A stretch of DNA of 64,000 nt from Bacillus sp. V3-13 (GTDB lineage: Bacteria > Bacillota > Bacilli > Bacillales > Cytobacillaceae). How positions within the stretch are numbered: position 1 is the first letter of the stretch; each line of letters begins with the position of its first letter. The position numbers and the translations under genes are program-made. Below are positions 1-9,006 of the stretch, in pieces. Where the stretch lies: assembly GCF_002860165.1 (NCBI RefSeq), contig NZ_PGUZ01000004.1, forward strand, positions 20,761 to 84,760. The letters are read 5' to 3'. The notes beneath the pieces were generated by a model. The model searched no databases, was not told the DNA's origin, and worked only from the letters and a program-made list of their open reading frames with translations.

Positions 1-501
1 TTTGTTTCAAAATATTTTTGTAAGGAGTCGCGCGGACGCGAGCTCGGGATTGCCTATTCCGACGAGATTACCGGCGATTTAACGATCAATACGGGCAAAC
101 TGTTTTACAGTCGTGAAGAAGGCGGAAGACTGGGCTTGAATCTTCGCTATCCGGTTACGTTGAAAATGGAGCAAACAAAAGGAATACTGGAAGAGCTGCT
201 CGAGCAGGAAGGCTTTGCGATCGAGAATTTTTCCGACTCAAAGCCGCATCATGTCGAGGAATCCGCTTTCCTTGTGCAAACCTTGAAGAAAGTGTATGAA
301 CAACAAACAGGCGAAAAAGCCGAATTGCTGTCCATCGGCGGCGGCACCTATGCACGTTCCTTGAAATCCGGAGTAGCTTTTGGCCCGCTTTTTCCTGGCC
401 GCCCGGATTGCGCACACCAAAAGGATGAACATATTTATATTGATGATTTACTGAAAGCAACGGCGATTTATGCGCAGGCCATTTATGAGCTGGCTCGTTA
501 A
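1..501 (+). CDS. pepV: PepV-type dipeptidase, C-terminal part
   Basis: This is the 3' part of an M20-family metallopeptidase; the 5' end lies outside the window and the frame is open from base 1. The visible 166 residues include the C-terminal part of the catalytic domain: SIGGGTYARS followed by FGPLFPG and CAHQKDEHI, a pattern I recognise from PepV/YtjP dipeptidases, where the late His helps bind the zinc ions. The family cleaves Xaa-His and other dipeptides in the cytoplasm. Position just before a cysK-like gene and thpR matches ytjP in B. subtilis. A hairpin terminator follows 65 bases after the stop. The family assignment is firm; substrate range is not visible. Confidence 0.85.
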   Translation, partial: FVSKYFCKESRGRELGIAYSDEITGDLTINTGKLFYSREEGGRLGLNLRYPVTLKMEQTKGILEELLEQEGFAIENFSDSKPHHVEESAFLVQTLKKVYEQQTGEKAELLSIGGGTYARSLKSGVAFGPLFPGRPDCAHQKDEHIYIDDLLKATAIYAQAIYELAR

Positions 502-565
502 ATCATGCCGGATACTCAACAAGAGCGGCCAAATGTGGACACAAAACGCTTTTAATTATAAATAC

Positions 566-618
566 AAAAAAGGGCTGATACGCTCGGAATTGTTTTCCGG
601 AGTACCGGCCCTTTTTTA
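566..618 (+). terminator. Intrinsic terminator after pepV
   Basis: An A-run and GGGCTG pair with CGGCCC and a T-run, around an inner CGGAA/TTCCG stem. It can function in both directions because both flanks carry A/T tracts. Confidence 0.7.
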
Positions 619-636
619 GATGAGCAGAAAAAATCG

Positions 637-731
637 TTTCGCTTAATTAATGTCAGTTTTCGCTTAATTCCTGTTTTTTTCGCTTAAATCAGAGGGGTTT
701 CCGCTTAATTCCCGCTGATTTTCGCTTAATT
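637..731. repeat. TTTCGCTTAATT short repeat array, locus 1
   Basis: Five copies of a motif close to TTTCGCTTAAT(T) spaced by about 20-25 bases with diverged spacers lie between the pepV terminator and the cysK-like gene. A second array of the same family sits at 27870-27986. The function is unknown. Confidence 0.75.
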
Positions 732-834
732 ATTTTAACCCGACCTCTATAATAGAAAAATATGGTTTAAAATGTAATTATATGTCAGTAAATCAACTGT
801 TTTGACAACTTTTTCTCCTAAAAGGATCAATTTT

Positions 835-1767
835 TCATTCAAACTGGAACAAATCGCTTGATAAATACCTTTCACCAGTATCGGCCACCATGCAGACGAC
901 TACATCGTCAGGCGTCAGCTTTTTTGCTGCTTCAATGGCGGCAAAGCAGGCGGCTCCTGAAGACGGGCCAACCAAAATCCCTTCTTCTCTGGCAAGGCGC
1001 CTTGTGATTTCGTAAGCTTCTTCATCCTTAATTTGATGAATTTGATCGTAGACGTCCTGATTCAATATTTCTGGAATAAACCCCGGGCTTGTCCCGACGA
1101 GCTTATGTTTGCCGGGGTTGCCGCCGGATAGAACGGGAGAGCCCGCTGGTTCAACGACATGGACTTTCAATTCCGGATAATGGCTGCGCAGCACTTCGCC
1201 CGTCCCGGTGATCGTTCCGCCGGTACCGGATGTCGCTACGAATGCAGATAAAGGCTTGCCGATCTCGTCCATCGCTGCAATGATTTCAAGAGCAGTCGAA
1301 TGGCGATGTGCATCAGGATTTGCTTCATTCTCAAACTGCATCGGCATGAAACTGTCGGGAATTTGCTCAGTCAGTTCCCGTGCTTTTAAAATAGCACCAG
1401 GCATTTTTTCATCACCGGGAGTTAATACGACTTCGGCTCCATAGGCTTTAAGAAGATTGATTCTTTCCTGGGTCATTGTATCGGGCATGACCAAAATCGC
1501 CTTATACCCCCGTGCCGCCGCATTCATTGCCAAACCGATTCCGGTATTGCCGCTTGTCGGTTCGATGATCGTCGCGCCGGGCTTTAGCCTGCCTTCTTTT
1601 TCGACCTCGATAATCATATTGTATGCCGCCCGGTCTTTTACGCTTTTGCTGGGATTATAAAATTCGAGCTTCAAGTAGACGGATGCTGCACCTGCAGGCG
1701 CAAGCCGGTTTAATTTTACAAGTGGTGTATCGCCGATTAATTCAGCAATATTATTTACTACTTTCAC
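835..1767 (-). CDS. ytkP: Cysteine synthase family protein (YtkP-like)
   Basis: A PLP-dependent beta-family enzyme, 310 residues. NPSKSVKDRAA carries the Schiff-base lysine, PTSGNTGIG is the substrate loop, and GTGGTITG with PSSGAA complete the phosphate and ring binding sites. CysK enzymes make cysteine from O-acetylserine and sulfide in the cytoplasm. I chose the GTG start that gives VKVVNNIAELIGDTPLVKL, because an AAGGG site lies 9 bases upstream and CysK family members begin there; a longer upstream reading lacks a site. In B. subtilis a cysteine synthase-like gene (ytkP) sits in this position next to pepV and thpR. True O-acetylserine specificity against a paralogous role cannot be decided here. 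Confidence 0.85.
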   Translation of the reverse strand: MKVVNNIAELIGDTPLVKLNRLAPAGAASVYLKLEFYNPSKSVKDRAAYNMIIEVEKEGRLKPGATIIEPTSGNTGIGLAMNAAARGYKAILVMPDTMTQERINLLKAYGAEVVLTPGDEKMPGAILKARELTEQIPDSFMPMQFENEANPDAHRHSTALEIIAAMDEIGKPLSAFVATSGTGGTITGTGEVLRSHYPELKVHVVEPAGSPVLSGGNPGKHKLVGTSPGFIPEILNQDVYDQIHQIKDEEAYEITRRLAREEGILVGPSSGAACFAAIEAAKKLTPDDVVVCMVADTGERYLSSDLFQFE

Positions 1768-1861
1768 AACGTTCGTCCCTTTCGGTAAAATAGTAACAGG
1801 AAGTTTGTATTTCTCCCTCTTTTTGGAAGAGCAAATCATTTATCACCATAAATCATACGAT

Positions 1862-1925
1862 AAAAAAGCCCGGATTCGCAAATCGAAGGACCTGTCCCGC
1901 AGCGTTGCAAACAAGAACCGGGTTT
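1862..1925 (-). terminator. Leader hairpin with T-run upstream of the cysK-like gene
   Basis: Read on the minus strand, CCCGGTTC pairs with GAATCCGGG and is followed by a T-run, about 95 bases before the cysK-like start. It looks like a leader attenuator or an upstream terminator. No T-box or S-box core is visible. Confidence 0.4.
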
Positions 1926-1996
1926 AAGCTGCTGCCAATTGGGAGAGGATTTTGCTAGAATAGGTAGAAAGTTGTCGATGAAAGGGCGTCTATCGA

Positions 1997-2569
1997 ATGG
2001 GTAATCAACCGCATTATTTTATCGCAGTCAGCCTGCCGAAGGAGACGAAAGAGCAGCTCCATAAAACAGCACAGCAGCTCGGCGAGGATTTTCCTTTTGC
2101 AAAATGGGTTCATGAAGAAGATTTTCATATTACGCTCGCCTTTCTCGGTGCTTCATCCGATGAGAAAATTTCGAAAACGATTGAGCTTGTGAATGCAGCG
2201 TTAACGAATGCCGGCTCTTTTCCATTGACAATCGACCATATCGGCGTATTTGGGAAAAAGGATTGGCCACGGGTTTTTTGGGCCGGCTTGAAAAGGGAAG
2301 ATCGCCTTTATGAGATCCGGGATTTGGTGTATTCCGCCTGTGAAAAAGCCGGGCATACACTGGAAACGAGGCCTTTTGCGCCACATATTACGCTGGCGAG
2401 AAACTGGACGGGGCCAGAACGGTTAGATCCGCAACAACTTGCGAAAAAAAATATTCTTGAAACAGAGCCGCTTTTGTTTTTGGCAGACGAAGTGGTTTTA
2501 TATAGGATACATCCGGGGAATACGCCTAAATATCGGGCGTTTGCGACATTCCCCTTACATATTGAATGA
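1997..2569 (+). CDS. thpR: RNA 2',3'-cyclic phosphodiesterase
   Basis: A 190-residue 2H phosphoesterase. The two catalytic tetrapeptides HITL occur at residues 44-47 and 130-133, the usual spacing for ThpR/LigT. The family opens 2',3'-cyclic phosphates at RNA ends to 2'-phosphates. The ATG follows a GGGCG-type site (AAAGGGCGTCTATCG). It is divergent from the cysK-like gene and followed after 25 bases by the ytlQ homologue, as in B. subtilis (ytlP). The length is normal for the family. Confidence 0.9.
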   Translation: MGNQPHYFIAVSLPKETKEQLHKTAQQLGEDFPFAKWVHEEDFHITLAFLGASSDEKISKTIELVNAALTNAGSFPLTIDHIGVFGKKDWPRVFWAGLKREDRLYEIRDLVYSACEKAGHTLETRPFAPHITLARNWTGPERLDPQQLAKKNILETEPLLFLADEVVLYRIHPGNTPKYRAFATFPLHIE

Positions 2570-2594
2570 AATAATTAAAGGCAGGTTTATTTAT

Positions 2595-3563
2595 ATGGGA
2601 CAGCTGATTAAGCTACAGGATTATGTTTCACGCTATGAACAAAATATATTTCTTTATCCTTCCCGTTTTGTCAGGTTAAAAAAGCAGCAGTGGGAAAAAC
2701 TGCTGTTGAACTGGGAAACGGACGCTGGGGAGAACGATGATCAATCAGCCGCCTGGCTCGAAGATGATCGCAAACCGCTCTTTCATAAAATAAAAGGGTT
2801 CTTGCGGATCGCGGATAAGGAAACGGAAACGGAAACCATCGTCGAAGCAGATACAGATGCGGGTGCAGATTCGGATGAAGATGGGGGCATGCTGTTCACC
2901 CCTTCATTGCCGGCCAAACCGGAAACGGTCGAAGATTTGAAAAAGCATTTTCTTGACCAGCTGTTCCGTTTTCAAATGAAGTGGGCAAGTACAACGATTC
3001 TGGAAAAGTCGGATGTGGAGCAGAAATTTTATTATGATGAGCGGCTAAAGTTTTTCCTGCAGCGCTTTCCCGATACTCATTTAGTTTTATACAGGCCCGT
3101 ATTTCTTTTGAAGCAGGCACCGGTCGAAGTAGAAAGCGTCCTGATCGGGCCATCGGAGGTATTATGCATTACATTTCTTGAGGCAGAAGAGAATGCTGTA
3201 TTTACCGGTTCGAAAGAGCGCTTCTGGAAAAAGCGCCATCAGATGAAGGAGCAAAAAATCTTGAATCCGCTGCTTGCCTTAAACCGGACAGAGAAAATTG
3301 TTAAAAAGGTATTGGAACTGTATGAAATCGATCTTCCTGTTCAAAAAATTGTCCTTTTAAGAAACGGATATATCAATTTTCCATCCGCTCCATATGATAT
3401 CCGTTTGATCGAGAAGCGCAATTTTGATGAATGGTTCCAATCAATGCGCAGGCAGCGGTCCCCGCTTAAAGCTCAGCAATTAAAAGCAGCCCAAGCCTTG
3501 CTCGAATATTGCCAGACATCGAGCATGAGAAGGATGGAATGGGATATCAGTGACGAAAAATAA
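2595..3563 (+). CDS. ytlQ: YtlQ-like protein with a NERD-like region
   Basis: A 322-residue cytoplasmic protein of unproven function. The ATG giving MGQLIKLQDYVSRYEQ has a GCAGG site 9 bases upstream; upstream codons in the same frame overlap thpR and are unlikely to be used. After an acidic low-complexity stretch, the region around VESVLIGPSEVLCITFLEA followed by W and later NPLLALNR resembles the beta-core of nuclease-related (NERD) domains, in which a Glu-x-Lys pair would follow the second strand. Here that lysine is not present, so a nuclease activity is doubtful. It is co-directional with thpR and ytlR. The NERD link is my inference; the ortholog call rests on gene order. Confidence 0.6.
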   Translation: MGQLIKLQDYVSRYEQNIFLYPSRFVRLKKQQWEKLLLNWETDAGENDDQSAAWLEDDRKPLFHKIKGFLRIADKETETETIVEADTDAGADSDEDGGMLFTPSLPAKPETVEDLKKHFLDQLFRFQMKWASTTILEKSDVEQKFYYDERLKFFLQRFPDTHLVLYRPVFLLKQAPVEVESVLIGPSEVLCITFLEAEENAVFTGSKERFWKKRHQMKEQKILNPLLALNRTEKIVKKVLELYEIDLPVQKIVLLRNGYINFPSAPYDIRLIEKRNFDEWFQSMRRQRSPLKAQQLKAAQALLEYCQTSSMRRMEWDISDEK

Positions 3564-3597
3564 ACACGGCCGTTAAGCGCCGAAAGAGGAAACGATC

Positions 3598-4575
3598 ATG
3601 GGGAAAATTTATTTTATTGTAAATCCGCGTGCCGGGAATGGACGCTCCCAGATGTTATGGAACAAGATCGAAATGGAGCTGAAGGAGAAAAACATAGCTT
3701 ATTTGGCGTTTTTTACGGAATATGCCGGACATGCCAAGGAACTGGCAGAATCGATTGCGAAAAACGCGGGCGGGGCGGAAATGGTCTTAACCGCTGTCGG
3801 GGGAGACGGAACTTTGCATGAGGTTATCAACGGAGCTGTAGCATATAAAAATGTCAGGATTGGCTTTATTCCCGGCGGATCGGGAAATGATTTCAGCCGC
3901 GGGTTTTCAATTTCAAAAAATCCTCTGCATGCTTTGACTGTCCTGCTCAGGCAGCGAAAAAACCCTCCTCGTTATATTGATCTTGGAAAAATCGTGAATG
4001 AACAGCAACATGAAACATATTTTGTTAATAATATGGGGGCCGGTTTTGATGCCCTCGTTTCCGATGCGGCAAATTCATCCCCCCTCAAAGGAATATTGAA
4101 TCGCCTCTCGATCGGCCGGTTAATTTATGTATATATCCTGATTAAAACGCTTGTTTCATTCCGGCGCAGTCCGCTTGAAATAACCGTTGACGGAAAAGAA
4201 TATCGCTATGATTCCGTATGGTTTGTGGCCGTTTCAAACCAGCCTTTTTACGGCGGGGGCATGAAAATTGCCCCGGGTGCGGTGCCGGATGACGGGCTTT
4301 TAAACGTGACGGTTGTCCACAGCTTGCCAAGGTGGAAGCTGCTCCTCGTATTCGGAACTGTTTTTTATGGCGGACATCTGCGCTTTAAGGAGGTGGATAG
4401 CTTCAAGGGACGAACCGTGTCGATCAACCCGGCATTGCCTTATATGGTTCATGCCGATGGTGAAATTATTGGGAAGACGCCCATTCAGGTCCAGGTTTGT
4501 CCTGCCGTTCTTCCGGTCAGCACGAGGAGCCTGCACAGTGAAGAGCGGGATGTGAAGGAGATGAATCTAAGATGA
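3598..4575 (+). CDS. ytlR: Diacylglycerol/lipid kinase family protein (YtlR)
   Basis: A 325-residue DAGK-catalytic (DgkB/YegS-type) kinase. The N-terminus IVNPRAGNGRS and the nucleotide loop GGDGTLHEVINGA near residue 65 are diagnostic, followed by GFIPGGSGNDFSRG. The C-terminal half has the beta-sandwich typical of YegS-like enzymes (YGGGMKIAPGAVPDDG). The family phosphorylates lipids such as diacylglycerol at the inner membrane face; the substrate here is unknown. The start has an AAAGAGGAAAC site. Its stop overlaps the amyX start as ATGA, suggesting translational coupling. Confidence 0.85.
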   Translation: MGKIYFIVNPRAGNGRSQMLWNKIEMELKEKNIAYLAFFTEYAGHAKELAESIAKNAGGAEMVLTAVGGDGTLHEVINGAVAYKNVRIGFIPGGSGNDFSRGFSISKNPLHALTVLLRQRKNPPRYIDLGKIVNEQQHETYFVNNMGAGFDALVSDAANSSPLKGILNRLSIGRLIYVYILIKTLVSFRRSPLEITVDGKEYRYDSVWFVAVSNQPFYGGGMKIAPGAVPDDGLLNVTVVHSLPRWKLLLVFGTVFYGGHLRFKEVDSFKGRTVSINPALPYMVHADGEIIGKTPIQVQVCPAVLPVSTRSLHSEERDVKEMNLR

Positions 4576-6722
4576 TTTCAATCAAACGCGATTTTTTCGC
4601 CTATTTAGACGATATTACGAGCATCACAATATTGTTGCCCTTTGACTATCATGAAGGCGCTTCATCTTCGTTTATGCTCGAAAATGATGGAAATCGCGTT
4701 GAGCTTGCTATCGAGGCTAAGGTCTTTTTGGATGATGCGGTAAAATATATTTGCCGAACCGGCAATGAACTGGAATTCGGCCGTGATTATGCGATTATCG
4801 ATGAACATGGAGGAAGGACGGACCTGCAAATAGGGGCCGTTATCCGGACGGATGCTTTTGATGACAAATTTTATTATGATGGGGATGATCTCGGGGTCCG
4901 GTACACACCTGAACAATCAACCTTTAAGCTCTGGGCTCCAACTGCCACTAAAGCAAGTCTCATCTTGAAAAAGTTCGACAATGGGGATGCTGATACAATT
5001 CCGCTTAATCGTGGCGGGAAGGGCACATGGTCAACCGAAGTAGCCGGCGATTTAGAGGGCTGCCGCTATTCTTTTCTTGTTTGTATCAATCTTGAATGGA
5101 AGGAAGCCGATGATCCCTATGCGATAGCTGTCACGGCAAACGGGCACCATGGAGTCATCATCGATATGACAAAAACAAGAACGGAAAAAATCGAGCTGCC
5201 GGCATTTGAGCATCCCGTTGATGCGGTCATTTATGAGACCCACATCCGCGACTTAACGATTCATCCAGAAAGCGGTGTCACCCATAAAGGAACATATCTG
5301 GGTGCAGGTGAGGCCAATACAACCGGCAAAGACGGTGAGCCGACAGGCCTTTCCTATATAAAAAGCCTCGGTGTCACCCATATTGAATTTCTGCCCTTTA
5401 ACGATTTTGAAGAAGTCAATGAACTGCAAAAAGGAGCGGAATACAATTGGGGCTATAATCCTGTCCACTTTAATGCACCGGACGGCAGCTATTCCCTCCA
5501 TCCGGAAAACCCGTACGAGCGGATCCGTGAGCTTAAAAGGATGATTGCTTCCGTCCATGAGCAGGGGATGCGGGTCATTATGGACGTTGTCTATAACCAT
5601 GTATATAACCGCGAACAGTCTTCTTTTGAAAAAATTGTTCCTGGTTACTTTTTTCGGCATGGTGAAGATGGCATGCCTTCAAATGGGACGGGAGTAGGCA
5701 ATGATATTGCGACCGAAAGAGCGATGGTCAGAAAATTTATTATTGATTCAATCCGCTTTTGGATCAAGGAATATCATGTGGATGGTTTTCGCTTCGATTT
5801 AATGGGGATTTTTGATGTTGAGACGATGAATCAAATCAGGAAAGCAGTCGACGAGATTTATCCTGGGGCACTGTTGCTTGGAGAAGGCTGGGATTTAAAC
5901 ACCCCGCTTGACCCGGACAAAAAAGCAAATCTTCATAATCAACATCATCTGCCTCGCATCGCACAATTTAACGACTGGTTCCGCGATTCGATAAAGGGAA
6001 GCACGTTTAATATTTATGACCGCGGCTATGCGCTTGGCAACGAGCATTATTATGAAGCGGCAAAACAAGTGCTCGCCGGCAGCGTTGGCCTTGAGAAAAA
6101 AGAACGGGGAATTTTTCTGGAACCTTCCCAATCTGTGAATTATGTTGAATCCCACGATAATCATACGCTTTGGGATAAGCTGATGAAGTGTGAAGAGGAG
6201 ACACCCGAACCTATCCGCAAAAAATATCACCGTCTCGCGACCGCAATGGTGATCCTCGCCCAGGGAATTCCTTTTTTGCACAGCGGTCAGGAATTTTTCA
6301 GAACCAAAAATGGGATTGGTAATAGTTACCGATCTCCCGACTCGATCAATCAGCTGGATTGGGAGCGGAAAATAACGCATAAAGACAATGTGAAATACAT
6401 CAGAAACCTGATTGAAATCAGAAAATCACACCGGGCTTTCCGCTTGCCCAGCACCGAGCTGATTCGCCGCCATGTCGAGTTTATTCCGATGCCGAAGCCG
6501 ATACTTGGCTATCTGTTAAAGGACGTCGGCGATTTTGGTGGCTGGAATACGATTCTCGTTATTTTCAACCCTACTTTAGCGGATGTTGTCGTTGAGCTTG
6601 GGAGCGGTGGAGGATGGCAAGGCCTTGCCAACCATGAAAAAGCCGCTGTACATCCTTTCTTTTCTGCCGAAGGGAGTTCGCTTAACGCTCAATCAGCAAG
6701 CGTTTATATTCTTGCTCGCTGA
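4572..6722 (+). CDS. amyX: Type I pullulanase
   Basis: A 716-residue GH13 debranching enzyme that cleaves alpha-1,6 links in pullulan, limit dextrin or glycogen. A CBM48-like N-terminal domain (TFKLWAPTATKASL) precedes the barrel. The type I signature YNWGYNP is present, together with VVYNHVYN, the nucleophile Asp409 in GFRFDL, the acid Glu438 in LLGEGWD, and Asp529 in ESHDNH. There is no signal peptide, so it acts in the cytoplasm, as AmyX does. Length matches the B. subtilis protein. It is translationally coupled to ytlR, the same order as in B. subtilis. A terminator lies 60 bases downstream. Confidence 0.95.
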   Translation: MISIKRDFFAYLDDITSITILLPFDYHEGASSSFMLENDGNRVELAIEAKVFLDDAVKYICRTGNELEFGRDYAIIDEHGGRTDLQIGAVIRTDAFDDKFYYDGDDLGVRYTPEQSTFKLWAPTATKASLILKKFDNGDADTIPLNRGGKGTWSTEVAGDLEGCRYSFLVCINLEWKEADDPYAIAVTANGHHGVIIDMTKTRTEKIELPAFEHPVDAVIYETHIRDLTIHPESGVTHKGTYLGAGEANTTGKDGEPTGLSYIKSLGVTHIEFLPFNDFEEVNELQKGAEYNWGYNPVHFNAPDGSYSLHPENPYERIRELKRMIASVHEQGMRVIMDVVYNHVYNREQSSFEKIVPGYFFRHGEDGMPSNGTGVGNDIATERAMVRKFIIDSIRFWIKEYHVDGFRFDLMGIFDVETMNQIRKAVDEIYPGALLLGEGWDLNTPLDPDKKANLHNQHHLPRIAQFNDWFRDSIKGSTFNIYDRGYALGNEHYYEAAKQVLAGSVGLEKKERGIFLEPSQSVNYVESHDNHTLWDKLMKCEEETPEPIRKKYHRLATAMVILAQGIPFLHSGQEFFRTKNGIGNSYRSPDSINQLDWERKITHKDNVKYIRNLIEIRKSHRAFRLPSTELIRRHVEFIPMPKPILGYLLKDVGDFGGWNTILVIFNPTLADVVVELGSGGGWQGLANHEKAAVHPFFSAEGSSLNAQSASVYILAR

Positions 6723-6780
6723 TATTTTTTAAGTAAGCGGAGATGGGCTTGACGATATACCTCTCTGGAGATAAAATTTA

Positions 6781-6825
6781 AAAGATAGCTATGATGAAGA
6801 TTATGCTTCAATAGCTGTCTTTTTT
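6781..6825 (+). terminator. Intrinsic terminator after amyX
   Basis: AAAGATAGCTAT pairs with ATAGCTGTCTTT and runs into a T-tract. Confidence 0.8.
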
Positions 6826-7013
6826 ATTTCATAAATGAATCATTATATTTGAGTGTAACGGCATTTAGCTGCCTTATTTTTTCCTTTAAGCCTTTGAAGC
6901 AACAAGGAGATATTTCCTGGGAAGCATCCTTTTCCAAGGTACTGCAGGAAGTTGGACAGAATCAGGTTCAGGCGGTTTGGGCAAAACCACCGCCAGAACA
7001 GGACAAATTGAAG

Positions 7014-7793
7014 GTGAACCATTTGGAACATTTATTTGGACAAGGCTGGGAGATCATCCCGGCAGGCGGAGCTACAGGTGAGGCATTTATTGCGCAGAAT
7101 GAAGAAGAGAGGCTTTTCTTAAAGCGTAATTCCTCGCCTTTTCTTGCCGTTTTATCAGCGGAAGGGATTGTCCCAAAGCTGGTTTGGACAAAGCGGCTCG
7201 AAAATGGAGACGTGATTACCGCCCAGCAGTGGTTAAACGGCAGAGAGCTCAAGCCTGCTGAAATGATGGAAGAGCGGATTGCCAGGCTGCTCAGGAAAAT
7301 CCATCAATCCAGGCCATTGCTCGGGATGCTTGAAAGGCTCGGAAAGTCAGCGCTCCATGCCGATACCTTATTGGATATGATTGAAGGTGAGCTGGATCAT
7401 GATCTTTTAAGGATCTCATCTGTAAAGCGGTCCATCTCTTTTCTAAAGGATGAGGCCGGTAACGTTTCCTGCCCGGACATGGTCGTCTGCCATTGTGATG
7501 TAAACCATAATAACTGGCTGCTCACGGAAGACAACCAGCTGTATTTGATTGACTGGGACGGGGCGATGATAGCGGATCCCGCGATTGATTTAGGGCAGCT
7601 GCTTTACTGGTATATTCCCCGCGATCACTGGGAAGAATGGCTGAATCGGTACGGCATCGAGCTGACAAAAGAACTGGAGCTTCGGATGAAATGGTATGTG
7701 CACGCACAAACGCTCACTTCCATTCAATGGTATAAAAATAAAGGTCGAATCTCTGAAATGGAAAGATGGATCGGCTATTTAGACGAAATTTAA
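7014..7793 (+). CDS. ytmP: Phosphotransferase family protein YtmP (APH/choline kinase fold)
   Basis: An aminoglycoside-phosphotransferase-like kinase. Visible motifs are FLKRNSSPF (ATP-binding lysine), the catalytic loop VVCHCDVNHNNWLL and the metal-binding LIDWDGA. I chose the GTG giving VNHLEHLFGQGWEIIPAGG because homologues begin at this point; the frame remains open upstream to a TTG at 6849, but that 55-residue extension does not look like family sequence. The ribosome-binding site for the GTG is weak, so the start is uncertain. Physiological substrate unknown. It is convergent with ytzH with a one-base gap. Confidence 0.8.
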   Translation: MNHLEHLFGQGWEIIPAGGATGEAFIAQNEEERLFLKRNSSPFLAVLSAEGIVPKLVWTKRLENGDVITAQQWLNGRELKPAEMMEERIARLLRKIHQSRPLLGMLERLGKSALHADTLLDMIEGELDHDLLRISSVKRSISFLKDEAGNVSCPDMVVCHCDVNHNNWLLTEDNQLYLIDWDGAMIADPAIDLGQLLYWYIPRDHWEEWLNRYGIELTKELELRMKWYVHAQTLTSIQWYKNKGRISEMERWIGYLDEI

Positions 7794-7794
7794 G

Positions 7795-8073
7795 CTAGGT
7801 CAGCTCATTCATCCCGTTCACCCATGCGGACAATTGCCCTTGATTGGATTCAATATGCTGATTTAAATCGCGGGCATTGATACCATACTGGCTGTAATCA
7901 TAAATTTCCTGAAGAATATTTTTAACATCTTGATTGATTTCGGTATTGACCATGAGCGATTTAACGAGACGTTCCAACTGCTCACATTCAGCAATAGAAC
8001 CGCTGCAATCTGTTCGGTGATTGCTCAAAATATCTTTTATTAAATCAACTTGATGCTGCTGATTGAGCGGCAT
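7795..8073 (-). CDS. ytzH: YtzH-like protein
   Basis: A small 92-residue soluble protein of unknown function. I recognise it from position between ytmP and trmB and from the pattern DIL...DC...AECEQLERLVKSLM. The ATG giving MPLNQQHQVDLIKDIL has an AAAGGGTG site 7-8 bases upstream; a further upstream start is possible but less well placed. It is read toward ytmP. No membrane segment or catalytic motif is visible. Confidence 0.75.
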   Translation of the reverse strand: MPLNQQHQVDLIKDILSNHRTDCSGSIAECEQLERLVKSLMVNTEINQDVKNILQEIYDYSQYGINARDLNQHIESNQGQLSAWVNGMNELT

Positions 8074-8249
8074 TTGTACACACCCTTTCAAAATCTCCGA
8101 GTACGGACTTTAAGGAATTCACAATTAGCTTGTGGATTCCTTTTTCTGTTTATACACATAGTTGGGGCCTGACCCCATATTTCGGGGTTGCATGCGGCCG
8201 CGATGAATGATATGGTTTGAACGATATTATTTTTTAGGGGTGTCTGAAC

Positions 8250-8894
8250 TTGAGACTTAGAAATAAACCTTGGGCAAAGGATAAAATAGAGCAATATCCA
8301 CAGTACGTTGTCGCTGACCCGGCGGCGCAGAAAGGAAACTGGGACAAAGCCTTTGCGGTAAACCAGCCTCTTCATATTGAGATCGGGACGGGAAAAGGCC
8401 GGTTTATTACCGAAATGGCGAGAGCAAATCCCGACATCAATTACTTGGGGATCGAATTGCAGGAAAGTGTGATTGTCTCTGCCCTTGACCGGTTAATTGA
8501 GGCTGAGCTGCCGAATGTAAAGCTATTGAATGTCAATGCCGCCGAGTTAACATCGTTTTTTGCAAAAGGAGAGGTCGCGCGGATTTATCTTAATTTTTCC
8601 GACCCTTGGCCTAAAACACGCCATGAGAAACGGAGATTAACCTATAAAACATTTCTCAGCCTTTACGAAACCATTATGCCAGATAACGGTGAGATTCATT
8701 TCAAAACCGATAATCAAGGCTTGTTTGAATATTCATTAATGAGCTTTTCAGAATATGGCATGCTCCTGAAATTTGTCAGCCTTGATTTGCACCATAGTGA
8801 TTTCGAAGGAAACATTATGACCGAGTATGAAGAAAAATTTTCGAAAAAAGGCAACCGCATTTATCGCTGCGAAGTCCAATACCGAAAAAAATAG
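8250..8894 (+). CDS. trmB: tRNA (guanine-N7-)-methyltransferase
   Basis: A 214-residue SAM-dependent enzyme that makes m7G46 in tRNA. The start is TTG (MRLRNKPWA) with AGGGGTG 8 bases upstream. The SAM-binding motif [14 protein letters not shown] lies near residue 47, NYLGIELQ follows, and the catalytic/tRNA motif [16 protein letters not shown] is intact. Length and motifs match TrmB/YtmQ. It is followed by a strong terminator. Confidence 0.95.
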   Translation: MRLRNKPWAKDKIEQYPQYVVADPAAQKGNWDKAFAVNQPLHIEIGTGKGRFITEMARANPDINYLGIELQESVIVSALDRLIEAELPNVKLLNVNAAELTSFFAKGEVARIYLNFSDPWPKTRHEKRRLTYKTFLSLYETIMPDNGEIHFKTDNQGLFEYSLMSFSEYGMLLKFVSLDLHHSDFEGNIMTEYEEKFSKKGNRIYRCEVQYRKK

Positions 8895-8896
8895 CA

Positions 8897-8930
8897 GGAA
8901 CCCGGATCAGGTCCGGGTTCTTTTTCTTTC
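8897..8930 (+). terminator. Intrinsic terminator after trmB
   Basis: GAACCCGGA pairs with TCCGGGTTC across a short loop, followed by TTTTTCTTT. Confidence 0.9.
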
Positions 8931-9006
8931 ATACGATACTCAAATATTTTTCATCATCTTCTCAGTAATGGTAAACTAAAGAAAACGCAGGCAGGGGGTG
9001 ATGGAT

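Noticed and set aside
6849..7013. Longer N-terminus for YtmP from TTG
   Set aside because: The added residues do not resemble the kinase family, and homologues start at the downstream GTG.
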